DNA from: a virus
DNA length: 35,254 nucleotides
Virus record (IMG/VR): IMGVR_UViG_3300020205_001679
Span: 1-35,254 of that record
Reading direction: 5' to 3' (one strand)
In this document: in pieces, positions 30,352 to 35,254 of the stretch
Layout of the letters: each line of letters begins with the position of its first letter
How positions within the stretch are numbered: position 1 is the first letter of the stretch
The notes under the pieces: model-generated
Told to the model about the DNA's origin: nothing
Seen by the model: only the letters and a program-made list of their open reading frames with translations
The model's database searches: none
Made by a program: the position numbers and the translations under genes

Positions 30352-30531
30352 CTACTTATCAAACTTCTCTAGAAATTCATCAATTTTCCTAATCTTTTCA
30401 GTGTAGTCTGCAACCAGATCTGCGTGAGGATAATTGTAATACTCTGGACGTTTCAAGCAATTAAGTAGATGCTGCTTCACTGCTCTTTGAATATCACATT
30501 CAGCAAGTATTCCAGTTCGTATTTCACTCAT
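30352..30531 (-). CDS. Hypothetical protein, 59 aa
   Basis: Start at 30531 (MSEIRTGILAECDIQRAVKQ) overlapping the preceding stop as TGATG, with AGGAG 7 nt upstream; an ATG 6 nt earlier lacks spacing. Helical, ending YTEKIRKIDEFLEKFDK. No family recognised. Confidence 0.72.
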   Translation of the reverse strand: MSEIRTGILAECDIQRAVKQHLLNCLKRPEYYNYPHADLVADYTEKIRKIDEFLEKFDK

Positions 30532-30806
30532 CACCATTCTCCTCTTTGAACGTGGATTTTGCGGATTTCAGTGTAAATAAACTTCTTCAGTTTAGGATCT
30601 TCAGTAGCATCAAATGCTTTGTAAAGACGATTAAGATAATCATCTTGCTTGGTGCATTTGACTACTTTAACATTAGTTACACCAAGTTCTTTAAGAGAAG
30701 AACCTGATTTTACCTTCGCACGTCCAAAATTTCCAGATACAACACCTTGAGTACGAAGTTTGGGACGAATCTTAGAAAGATTTGAATTAGCGAAATTAGT
30801 AGTCAT
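30531..30806 (-). CDS. Basic hypothetical protein, 91 aa
   Basis: Start at 30806 (MTTNFANSNLSKIRPKLRTQ, then GVVSGNFGRAKVKSGSSLKE). Very basic N-terminal half, then a helical half (DDYLNRLYKAFDATEDPKLK). Nucleic-acid binding is plausible but unproven. It lies between the 47-aa gene (5 bp) and the coupled 59-aa gene. Confidence 0.75.
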   Translation of the reverse strand: MTTNFANSNLSKIRPKLRTQGVVSGNFGRAKVKSGSSLKELGVTNVKVVKCTKQDDYLNRLYKAFDATEDPKLKKFIYTEIRKIHVQRGEW

Positions 30807-30811
30807 TGAAC

Positions 30812-30955
30812 TCACTTGAAGGAAACATTAACACCAACTACTTTTGCTTTGGGATTTCTCGCAAGTGCAGTTTGACGTGCATCTTGTGGATTGGTTGCTT
30901 GCACTTCTTCCTTAAAGACTTTACCACCAACGTAGAGATCAACAACGTACTTCAT
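30812..30955 (-). CDS. Small hypothetical protein, 47 aa
   Basis: MKYVVDLYVGGKVFKEEVQA, then TNPQDARQTALARNPKAKVV, ending VGVNVSFK. The beta-helix-beta pattern with 'ATNPQDARQTA...NP' resembles small cyanophage/host proteins of the DpnD/PcfM-like type, which I cannot confirm. First gene behind cassette M. Confidence 0.72.
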   Translation of the reverse strand: MKYVVDLYVGGKVFKEEVQATNPQDARQTALARNPKAKVVGVNVSFK

Positions 30956-30981
30956 AGAGTGGGTTTGTTTTGTATGAGTGT

Positions 30982-30987
30982 ATTGTA
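30982..30987 (-). promoter_or_regulatory. Extended -10 promoter, cassette M
   Basis: Minus strand CCCTGCTACAATAC; no -35. The chimeric dyad 31018-31039 lies at the usual distance. Confidence 0.55.
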
Positions 30988-31017
30988 GCAGGGAAACCCC
31001 CGTAGGTCCAGCGGTCT

Positions 31018-31039
31018 TGTGCCAGTTCAGGGAGTGTCC
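31018..31039 (-). other. Chimeric dyad element (cassette M)
   Basis: Plus strand TGTGCCAGTTC (as in the left arm of cassette O) followed by AGTGTCC (as in the right arm of I/J). The arms do not pair. It covers the last codons of the 63-aa gene. Confidence 0.55.
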
Positions 31040-31218
31040 GCTTTGGCGCGACCTTTGGAGACTAATCCATTGTCATAGAAGTATTTTACCCTCTCTCGCC
31101 GCGCTTGAAGAAGCATATCATACTCTTCTTGTTGTTGTTTATTCAAACTAAAATCTTGCCGCCTCCAAATTTGTTGAAGTTCTTGAAGATGCGGGAGAAC
31201 ATTTACAGTATCAGTCAT
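31027..31218 (-). CDS. Hypothetical protein, 63 aa
   Basis: Start at 31218 (MTDTVNVLPHLQELQQIWRR). Helical, Gln/Arg-rich, with SLNKQQQEEYDMLLQARRER and a basic end (SKGRAKADTP); the last residues are encoded by the chimeric dyad. It follows the 45-aa gene by 5 bp. Function unknown. Confidence 0.72.
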   Translation of the reverse strand: MTDTVNVLPHLQELQQIWRRQDFSLNKQQQEEYDMLLQARRERVKYFYDNGLVSKGRAKADTP

Positions 31219-31223
31219 TAATT

Positions 31224-31361
31224 TCAATAATCGTAATTGGACTTCAGAAAAGAATTGAATGTTTGATCTTCATCTTCTTCATCAAGGAAACCATCAAAAG
31301 ATGCTTCTGCAAAATCAAAACCAGAAGTCTCTTCTACTTGGAAATCATCAAAATCGTCCAT
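31224..31361 (-). CDS. Very acidic peptide, 45 aa
   Basis: MDDFDDFQVEETSGFDFAEA, then SFDGFLDEEDEDQTF: Asp/Glu/Phe-rich with no basic residue until the last dozen positions. Good ribosome-binding site (GAGAGG). It looks like a flexible acidic motif peptide that could bind a basic partner such as RNA polymerase or a nucleic-acid-binding protein; inference. First gene behind cassette N. Confidence 0.7.
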   Translation of the reverse strand: MDDFDDFQVEETSGFDFAEASFDGFLDEEDEDQTFNSFLKSNYDY

Positions 31362-31386
31362 TGACCTCTCTCATCTGAACTTAAGT

Positions 31387-31392
31387 ATCATA
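31387..31392 (-). promoter_or_regulatory. -10 promoter, cassette N
   Basis: Minus strand GGGGTATGATAC; no TG extension, no -35. Dyad centred ~53 bp upstream. Confidence 0.5.
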
Positions 31393-31422
31393 CCCCAAAA
31401 TGGGAGGTTTGGGAAGGGGTGA

Positions 31423-31444
31423 TGGACGGTTTCCCAATCGTCCA
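31423..31444 (-). terminator. Hairpin TGGACGGTT / AATCGTCCA, cassette N
   Basis: Nine-position stem with one imperfect pair and a 4-nt loop, 1 nt after the 121-aa gene. Representative of the third arm type (GGACG), also seen in the chimeras at 25761 and 26321. Confidence 0.55.
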
Positions 31445-31445
31445 C

Positions 31446-31811
31446 TCAACGATTTACAATATCCTTTAATCTTTGTTTTTTTGCAGATAGTTGTGCGTAT
31501 GCTTCACGCTCCATTTCATCATGAGATTGTCTAATTTGCTGTCCTTTCCAACGAGCAGATTGTCTTGCAACTTGCTTATTGTATTCACTAGGCTCCATAT
31601 GTGGAGTTTGCTCTGTTTGTAATTCTCTTTTAATTTCTTGCTTGAGTTGTTCTTTTTCTTGTCTTTTTTTCTCTTGATTTTGAGATCTTTCTCTATATGC
31701 TGATACTCTATCTTTATATGCCTGCATTTGATCCAATTGCCTTTGACGCAGTTGTTGTCTTCTCTGTGTGAGTCTATTTACATCCTCATTAAATTGCGTA
31801 AAGGTTTTCAT
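31446..31811 (-). CDS. Coiled-coil basic protein, 121 aa, probable late gene
   Basis: MKTFTQFNEDVNRLTQRRQQ followed by an almost continuous charged helix rich in Gln, Arg, Lys and Glu (SQNQEKKRQEKEQLKQEIKR). The MKTFxQFNED start is common, in my memory, to late cyanomyophage proteins near head genes. A TATAAATA promoter lies 18 bp upstream, which supports a structural or assembly role. Function unknown. Confidence 0.75.
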   Translation of the reverse strand: MKTFTQFNEDVNRLTQRRQQLRQRQLDQMQAYKDRVSAYRERSQNQEKKRQEKEQLKQEIKRELQTEQTPHMEPSEYNKQVARQSARWKGQQIRQSHDEMEREAYAQLSAKKQRLKDIVNR

Positions 31812-31829
31812 TATCCTAATCTTTTTAGA

Positions 31830-31837
31830 TATTTATA
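31830..31837 (-). promoter_or_regulatory. T4-type late promoter of the 121-aa gene
   Basis: Exact TATAAATA on the minus strand, fused to the T-run of the upstream terminator. Confidence 0.7.
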
Positions 31838-31862
31838 AAAAAAGAGGGCACTTAGACCCTCT
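31837..31862 (-). terminator. Rho-independent terminator after the 307-aa gene
   Basis: Minus strand AGAGGG / CCCTCT, 8-nt loop, followed by TTTTTTTAT. It directly abuts the next late promoter, so one late unit ends where the next begins. Confidence 0.75.
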
Positions 31863-31868
31863 CATACT

Positions 31869-32792
31869 TTATTTTGACTGCTTTGATCCAGTCATACGAT
31901 CATATATTTTTTGCGCTCTAGGATCTTTTAGAGTTTGACCTTTATTCCACTTCTTTTTCTCATTCTCATTCTCATTCTTTTCTTCAATGATACTATCAAT
32001 CCACTCTTCACTCATATATTCTATAATTGCTTCTGCTGCTGGTTCAGAATCAGCATATCCTTCATCGAGGAGATGAGAAAAAATAGTATCATAAAGATCT
32101 ATTTCTTCTTTACGGAGACCTTTGAGTGTGAGTGCAAGTCTTGCTCTTTTTCCTAATTTACCACCTTTTTTGGCAGCAGATCTTAATGTCTTTGTTGGAA
32201 TATTTTCCTCTTCAGGAACACCAAGTTGCTTACTTAATGAACCTGGTTTTTTGATTGCCTTTTGAATCCACTTTTCTTCTTCATTCAATTCCTCAAGGCA
32301 AATCTCATACATATCATCCCAAGTGTATGACGAAAGATCATATCCCTCATCAATGAGAGCATCTACAATCCATTCAATATCTTCTCTCTGAAGTGCTGCT
32401 GCTCTTTTTGCTGCTTTATTACCTCTACCGTGTTTCAGATCAGCACCATATTTACTATAACCCGCTTTCAAATAACGATCGTGTGCATCTGCAGATTGCT
32501 GAGCGACTTTTTTAGTATATACAGAACCACCATATTTCTCTTGGTCTCTTTCTGCTCTTGCACGAGACCTATTGAGAATTTGTCTCTTTGCAGAAGTATC
32601 AGATCTTTCTGGACCAACATTATATCTTCTGCGGAGAAATTCACCTCTACTTTCGGGTTTGGGTGCTTCTACCTCTTGTTTCTTACCACCAAGAAGTTTT
32701 TTTACAGCAGAGCGAAGACCTTCCTCAATTTGTTGAGATTGATAAACATTCATATAAGATTCTTGTAAAGCACGAATATCTTTTGAATTCAT
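31869..32792 (-). CDS. Late basic/acidic modular protein, 307 aa
   Basis: Two alternating kinds of segment. Basic parts: GEFLRRRYNVGPERSD...SRARAER and SLSKQLGVPEEENIPTKTLR with SAAKKGGKLGKRARLALTLK. Acidic helical repeats: DIEWIVDALIDEGYDLSSYT and LYDTIFSHLLDEGYADSEPA, then EAIIEYMSEEWIDSIIE. The 'LLDEGYADS...A..I...MSEEW' repeat and the LGV..E.IP..L..AAK segment recur in marine phage virion-associated proteins, as I remember them. Own late promoter and strong terminator. Exact role unknown. Confidence 0.75.
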   Translation of the reverse strand: MNSKDIRALQESYMNVYQSQQIEEGLRSAVKKLLGGKKQEVEAPKPESRGEFLRRRYNVGPERSDTSAKRQILNRSRARAERDQEKYGGSVYTKKVAQQSADAHDRYLKAGYSKYGADLKHGRGNKAAKRAAALQREDIEWIVDALIDEGYDLSSYTWDDMYEICLEELNEEEKWIQKAIKKPGSLSKQLGVPEEENIPTKTLRSAAKKGGKLGKRARLALTLKGLRKEEIDLYDTIFSHLLDEGYADSEPAAEAIIEYMSEEWIDSIIEEKNENENEKKKWNKGQTLKDPRAQKIYDRMTGSKQSK

Positions 32793-32816
32793 TTGTATTT
32801 TGGAGCACTATGGTAA

Positions 32817-32824
32817 TATTTATA
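32817..32824 (-). promoter_or_regulatory. T4-type late promoter of the 307-aa gene
   Basis: Exact TATAAATA on the minus strand, 24 bp before the ATG at 32792. Confidence 0.7.
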
Positions 32825-32825
32825 T

Positions 32826-33101
32826 TTACTCAAATTCAAATGGTCTATTAGTTTTTCTTGGTTCTGGTGTTTGATACACTGGAAGAACAGAAGATTCGAT
32901 AATACATTTAACAGGTTTTGGTTCTGCTTGAATTATATGAGTTCTTACTGCGTTAAAGACAATAAAACAGTTTGTGATAAAAATAGACAGAAACATGATA
33001 AGTCGAATTATTGCAACTTTATCTGCCTCTTTATCACATTCACTCGCTTTTTCCCCAAGTGCTTTAGAAATGAGACGAAACAGAGTTTTCCTCTTCATCA
33101 T
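32826..33101 (-). CDS. Single-pass membrane protein, 91 aa
   Basis: MMKRKTLFRLISKALGEKAS then a transmembrane helix at about 29-52 (AIIRLIMFLSIFITNCFIVF), followed by a Pro-rich outer segment (AEPKPVKC...PVYQTPEPRKTNR). Basic N-terminus suggests it faces the cytoplasm. Overlaps the 87-aa gene by 38 bp. Function unknown. Confidence 0.7.
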   Translation of the reverse strand: MMKRKTLFRLISKALGEKASECDKEADKVAIIRLIMFLSIFITNCFIVFNAVRTHIIQAEPKPVKCIIESSVLPVYQTPEPRKTNRPFEFE

Positions 33102-33327
33102 AGATTGAATTGCGTGACTTAATATATTTTAGATTTTCCCAATCACTTTTATAACAAACAACAAGAAGTCTATTATTTGCATGAAATGGAGCATCCAAAA
33201 GATTTATATCATCTTTTGGATGAACTCTAGTTTCAATAGTCAGATACTCATCATCTTTGTAGTAAATCCATCCTTTGATGTGAGGTTTCCACTCAACATA
33301 GTCATTTACTTTAGGGTCATACTTCAT
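33064..33327 (-). CDS. Hypothetical protein, 87 aa
   Basis: MKYDPKVNDYVEWKPHIKGW, then IYYKDDEYLTIETRVHPKDD and HANNRLLVVCYKSDWENLKY. SH3-like beta-barrel appearance (DYVEW...KGWIYY...TIE). No family named. Overlaps the 55-aa gene by 11 bp. Confidence 0.78.
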   Translation of the reverse strand: MKYDPKVNDYVEWKPHIKGWIYYKDDEYLTIETRVHPKDDINLLDAPFHANNRLLVVCYKSDWENLKYIKSRNSIYDEEENSVSSHF

Positions 33328-33484
33328 ATTCCTTCTCGACGCACAGAAGAGAAATTAAAGTTTTGAGTTTAGCAATCTCTTCTTCTTGTTCGTTGATTTT
33401 ATTCTGAAGACGACTAATTTGTGTTTGATATTGAGTCTTCAGATCAAACAACATTTTATTGGTGTGCATAACGTGATTTGTCAT
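33317..33484 (-). CDS. Small coiled-coil protein, 55 aa
   Basis: MTNHVMHTNKMLFDLKTQYQ, TQISRLQNKINEQEEEIAKL: regular heptads over nearly the whole length, so a probable dimeric coiled coil. 3 nt after the 77-aa gene's stop; its end overlaps the 87-aa gene. Function unknown. Confidence 0.72.
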   Translation of the reverse strand: MTNHVMHTNKMLFDLKTQYQTQISRLQNKINEQEEEIAKLKTLISLLCVEKEYEV

Positions 33485-33487
33485 TGA

Positions 33488-33721
33488 TTATACAATGAAA
33501 GTTTCTACTACTCGTGATTGCTCTTCGTTTTCAAGAGAAAATCGTTGTGCTTTAATTACGTTTTCCCTCAACTTACCATATTGCTCCGTCCATTCTTCAT
33601 TGTCCCAATCAACAATCAAGTCAAAACATTCATCATCATTTTCGGCAATTACATTTAGCAATCCACCATCACTATGAGAAGAGGGTGCATAATAATCGAC
33701 GATATACAGAAACTTTGTCAT
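33488..33721 (-). CDS. Acidic hypothetical protein, 77 aa
   Basis: MTKFLYIVDYYAPSSHSDGG, LLNVIAENDDECFDLIVDWD, then NEEWTEQYGKLRENVIKAQR. Alpha/beta, ending in a beta strand (RVVETFIV). No family recognised. Middle of the O operon. Confidence 0.78.
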   Translation of the reverse strand: MTKFLYIVDYYAPSSHSDGGLLNVIAENDDECFDLIVDWDNEEWTEQYGKLRENVIKAQRFSLENEEQSRVVETFIV

Positions 33722-33741
33722 TTGTATTTGTAAATTACCTC

Positions 33742-33855
33742 TTAATTGTAATAGTTTTCGTCGCCTTCGTCAAGGTTATTTTGGTCGGCAGCAAATATAA
33801 ATGCTGCACCAATTGTAAGTAGAGAACCTAGTCCCACTCCAAGTAGAAAAGTCAT
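33742..33855 (-). CDS. Mini membrane protein, 37 aa
   Basis: MTFLLGVGLGSLLTIGAAFI then FAADQNNLDEGDENYYN: one Gly-rich transmembrane helix and a short acidic tail. Starts 1 nt after the preceding stop. Unknown role; Gly-rich helix could oligomerise. Confidence 0.7.
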   Translation of the reverse strand: MTFLLGVGLGSLLTIGAAFIFAADQNNLDEGDENYYN

Positions 33856-33856
33856 T

Positions 33857-34033
33857 TCAGTTTTGATTGTTGGAATAAAGAATGTCTAGCATTTGTTGGT
33901 AGTAGTTATCTGCTTCTACCTCACATTGATGAGATTCATTTGCATCTTCAATCTCATATTGTTTCATATTAAGAGAGTGAATCACGTTGTCTAGAAGATT
34001 AGTCAGTGCTTCAATCTTTTGGGTATCAGTCAT
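33857..34033 (-). CDS. Helical protein, 58 aa
   Basis: MTDTQKIEALTNLLDNVIHS, LNMKQYEIEDANESHQCEVE: entirely helical, acidic. ATGA overlap with the 47-aa gene. No family recognised. Confidence 0.72.
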   Translation of the reverse strand: MTDTQKIEALTNLLDNVIHSLNMKQYEIEDANESHQCEVEADNYYQQMLDILYSNNQN

Positions 34034-34173
34034 TTGAGTGCGTTTTGTCCGATTGTGTGCTGAATCATTCTCACTGCCATACGAAAGTTTCCAAAGTCCA
34101 TAGTTTTATCTTCTTCACAGAAGTCCTCAAAAATCTTTTTGATTTGTTCGTCAGTGATTTGTGGGTCAATCAT
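34030..34173 (-). CDS. Hypothetical protein, 47 aa
   Basis: MIDPQITDEQIKKIFEDFCE, EDKTMDFGNFRMAVRMIQHT. Helical; EF-hand-like spacing (FEDFCEEDKTMDFGNF) but without a full calcium loop. First gene of the seven-gene O operon. Confidence 0.72.
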   Translation of the reverse strand: MIDPQITDEQIKKIFEDFCEEDKTMDFGNFRMAVRMIQHTIGQNALK

Positions 34174-34195
34174 TGGGGTTGTTTTGTATGAAGTC

Positions 34196-34201
34196 ATTAT
34201 A
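34196..34201 (-). promoter_or_regulatory. -10 promoter, cassette O
   Basis: Minus strand CTGATGCTCTATAAT, full TATAAT with the same CTGATGC upstream as cassettes I and J. No -35. Confidence 0.6.
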
Positions 34202-34232
34202 GAGCATCAGGAGGGTCTTGTGGGAGTATAGT

Positions 34233-34254
34233 GTGCCAGTTCTTAAAGTGGCAC
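34233..34254 (-). terminator. Hairpin GTGCCA / TGGCAC, cassette O
   Basis: Perfect 6-bp stem, 10-nt loop. The stop codon (TAA) of the GIY-YIG gene lies in the loop. No T-run. Confidence 0.55.
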
Positions 34255-34818
34255 CTTACTCACCATTCTAAAACCTTTGTGCTGTTTGTATCTTCCCGTG
34301 AAAGTTCTTGTAAGATTTACTCTTTTCAAGTCATATCTTTTACAAAAATCTCTTAAACTTTTTGTCTTATGTGTAATGTTGTTCTCAAGTTCTATTATAT
34401 GATATTCATACTCTGCGTTTGATTCCCTTATTCTTTCCTTCAAATCATTATCAAGTTTTATCCCATATCTTGGATTATTTTGTTTTCTTGTTTTCTTTTG
34501 TATTTTACTTTTGGTCTCTTCCGAAAGTAACCTACCATTCATTCCACCAGTATCACTATTATATCCATTTTTAAATGTATCATATATTCTTATCCAATAC
34601 ATTTCTCTTTCATTTATCAAATCAAAATCACATTCTTCAATCACACCATAAATGAAGTTATTTTTACCATATTTCTTTATGGCACGGTGAAATTTATATT
34701 GTGAGTTAGAAGACCTACAAAAGTGGTCATTTATTCTATATTGTAGTTTTTGTATTGTTTGCCCTATGTATTTCTTTCCTGTTGAAATACAATAGACACA
34801 ATAGATAGTGCCTTTCAT
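34243..34818 (-). CDS. GIY-YIG homing endonuclease, 191 aa
   Basis: N-terminal GIY-YIG domain: GTIYCVYCISTGKKYIGQTI, then R-x-x-x-H (LQYRINDHF), KYGKNNFIYGVIEECD and the Glu region NEREMYWIRIYDTF. A NUMOD-like helix (LSEETKSKIQKKTRKQN) and a C-terminal HTH-like segment (SLRDFCKRYDLKRVNLTRTF) follow. Free-standing homing nuclease unrelated in sequence to the one at 26286. Late promoter upstream. The final residues (SKVPL) and stop come from hairpin O. Confidence 0.85.
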   Translation of the reverse strand: MKGTIYCVYCISTGKKYIGQTIQKLQYRINDHFCRSSNSQYKFHRAIKKYGKNNFIYGVIEECDFDLINEREMYWIRIYDTFKNGYNSDTGGMNGRLLSEETKSKIQKKTRKQNNPRYGIKLDNDLKERIRESNAEYEYHIIELENNITHKTKSLRDFCKRYDLKRVNLTRTFTGRYKQHKGFRMVSKVPL

Positions 34819-34842
34819 TCTACTCTAATTTGACCGCATATG

Positions 34843-34850
34843 TATTTATA
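34843..34850 (-). promoter_or_regulatory. T4-type late promoter of the second GIY-YIG gene
   Basis: Exact TATAAATA on the minus strand, 24 bp before the ATG at 34818, adjacent to the T-run of the upstream terminator. Confidence 0.7.
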
Positions 34851-34852
34851 TT

Positions 34853-34877
34853 AAAAAGGAGGAGATTTCTCTCCTCC
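34853..34877 (-). terminator. Rho-independent terminator of the prohibitin-like gene
   Basis: Minus strand GGAGGAGA / TCTCCTCC, GAAA loop, followed by TTTTTAAT. Perfect 8-bp GC-rich stem. Confidence 0.85.
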
Positions 34878-34913
34878 ATCCTGATAGATTGCGGTCAAAT
34901 CAGGTATTATTAT

Positions 34914-35254
34914 TTATTTCCTATCGTATGAGAGAGTTGGCACAGGAAGACCATTCTCCGTAGGAACGTAGATCGTCACATTACCTTTGTTTGCACCTTC
35001 TTCCAGTCCAGTAATGTACAGATACTGCAGATACTCACGATTGTCCTTCAGACTATTACCAATGATCTGGTTTGCTTTGGCAACACCTTGAGCACGGATC
35101 ACCTCAGCATCAGCAAGTTGTTGTGCCGAATCTTTTTTTGCTTGTGCTTCCAGCACTGCTACCTGTCGGGTATATTCCGCTTTCTGCAGTTCTGCCTTAC
35201 CAGCAAGAGATTGTGCCCATACATTATACACTGGGCCAACAATAGAACTGATAA
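34914..35254 (-). CDS. Prohibitin/SPFH (band 7) protein, C-terminal part, 5' end outside window
   Basis: The frame is open to the window edge (...ISSIVGPVYNVWAQSLAGKA), so this is the last ~112 residues of a longer gene. The alanine-rich coiled coil (LQKAEYTRQVAVLEAQAKKD, QQLADAEVIRAQGVAKANQI) followed by REYLQYLYITGLEEG and a short beta tail is typical of the C-terminal half of prohibitins/stomatins. T4-like cyanophages carry such genes; the host membrane is the expected location. A GTG at 35231 is in frame but is not the start. Confidence 0.8.
   Translation of the reverse strand, partial: ISSIVGPVYNVWAQSLAGKAELQKAEYTRQVAVLEAQAKKDSAQQLADAEVIRAQGVAKANQIIGNSLKDNREYLQYLYITGLEEGANKGNVTIYVPTENGLPVPTLSYDRK

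Noticed and set aside
19255-34201. Reading the TGC before the -10 boxes as MotA boxes of T4 middle promoters
   Set aside because: The TGC lies directly against the -10, not ~12 bp upstream, and cyanophages are not known to carry MotA; an extended -10 explains it better.

Overview
The window is a piece of a T4-like cyanophage genome (marine myovirus of Synechococcus or Prochlorococcus). Support comes from a T4-type baseplate cassette (gp25, gp6 and a giant gp7-like/YHYH protein), T4-type late promoters (TATAAATA), a prohibitin/SPFH gene, GIY-YIG homing endonucleases, and dozens of tiny overlapping early genes. The DNA is AT-rich. Every protein gene I accept lies on the minus strand, so transcription runs from high to low coordinates.

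Layout, left to right: (1) 53-13745, late structural operon gp25 > gp6 > 3789-aa baseplate/tail protein. At its 3' end the minus-strand reading frame stops abruptly against a fragment that reads as the same kind of protein on the plus strand, so base ~95 looks like an inversion or fold-back junction. (2) 13770-16220, small genes, a terminator, and an operon with a GT-A glycosyltransferase-like protein and two tiny genes coupled by TAATG overlaps, driven by a near-consensus sigma-70 promoter. (3) 16221-17895, a largely non-coding, highly structured region: many ACGAAT repeats, nested inverted repeats, an 11-bp iteron array, one 55-aa gene with its own consensus promoter, and a perfect consensus sigma-70 promoter pointing the opposite way to all genes, which probably makes a small RNA. 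(4) 17896-31444, about a dozen short early operons of 27-225 aa proteins, including a DUF2786 protein, an ArdA-like antirestriction protein, an SF2 helicase, a GIY-YIG nuclease and a restriction-modification-like pair (putative PD-(D/E)XK nuclease overlapping a beta-class adenine methyltransferase). (5) 31446-32792, two probable late genes with TATAAATA promoters. (6) 32826-35254, another early operon, a second GIY-YIG nuclease with a late promoter, and the 3' part of a prohibitin-like gene running off the window.

The most striking pattern links the early operons. Fourteen minus-strand start sites share one geometry: a short dyad (usually GTGCCAC...GTGGCAC, sometimes GGGACACT...AGTGTCCC or GGACG...CGTCC) centred 52-55 bp upstream of the predicted transcription start, a C-rich spacer with no -35 box, then an extended -10 (TGnTATAAT-like). 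A fifteenth, weaker copy sits at the same distance from the plus-strand promoter. Three dyads are chimeric, with one arm from each of two families, as if gene cassettes had been exchanged by recombination inside the loop. Four leaders also share a GGGTGG...CCACCC hairpin with a compensatory change, and two promoters share an ATTACnnnGTAAT dyad on the -10. I read this as a phage early regulon built from interchangeable promoter/hairpin cassettes. I saw no tRNA genes and no CRISPR array.
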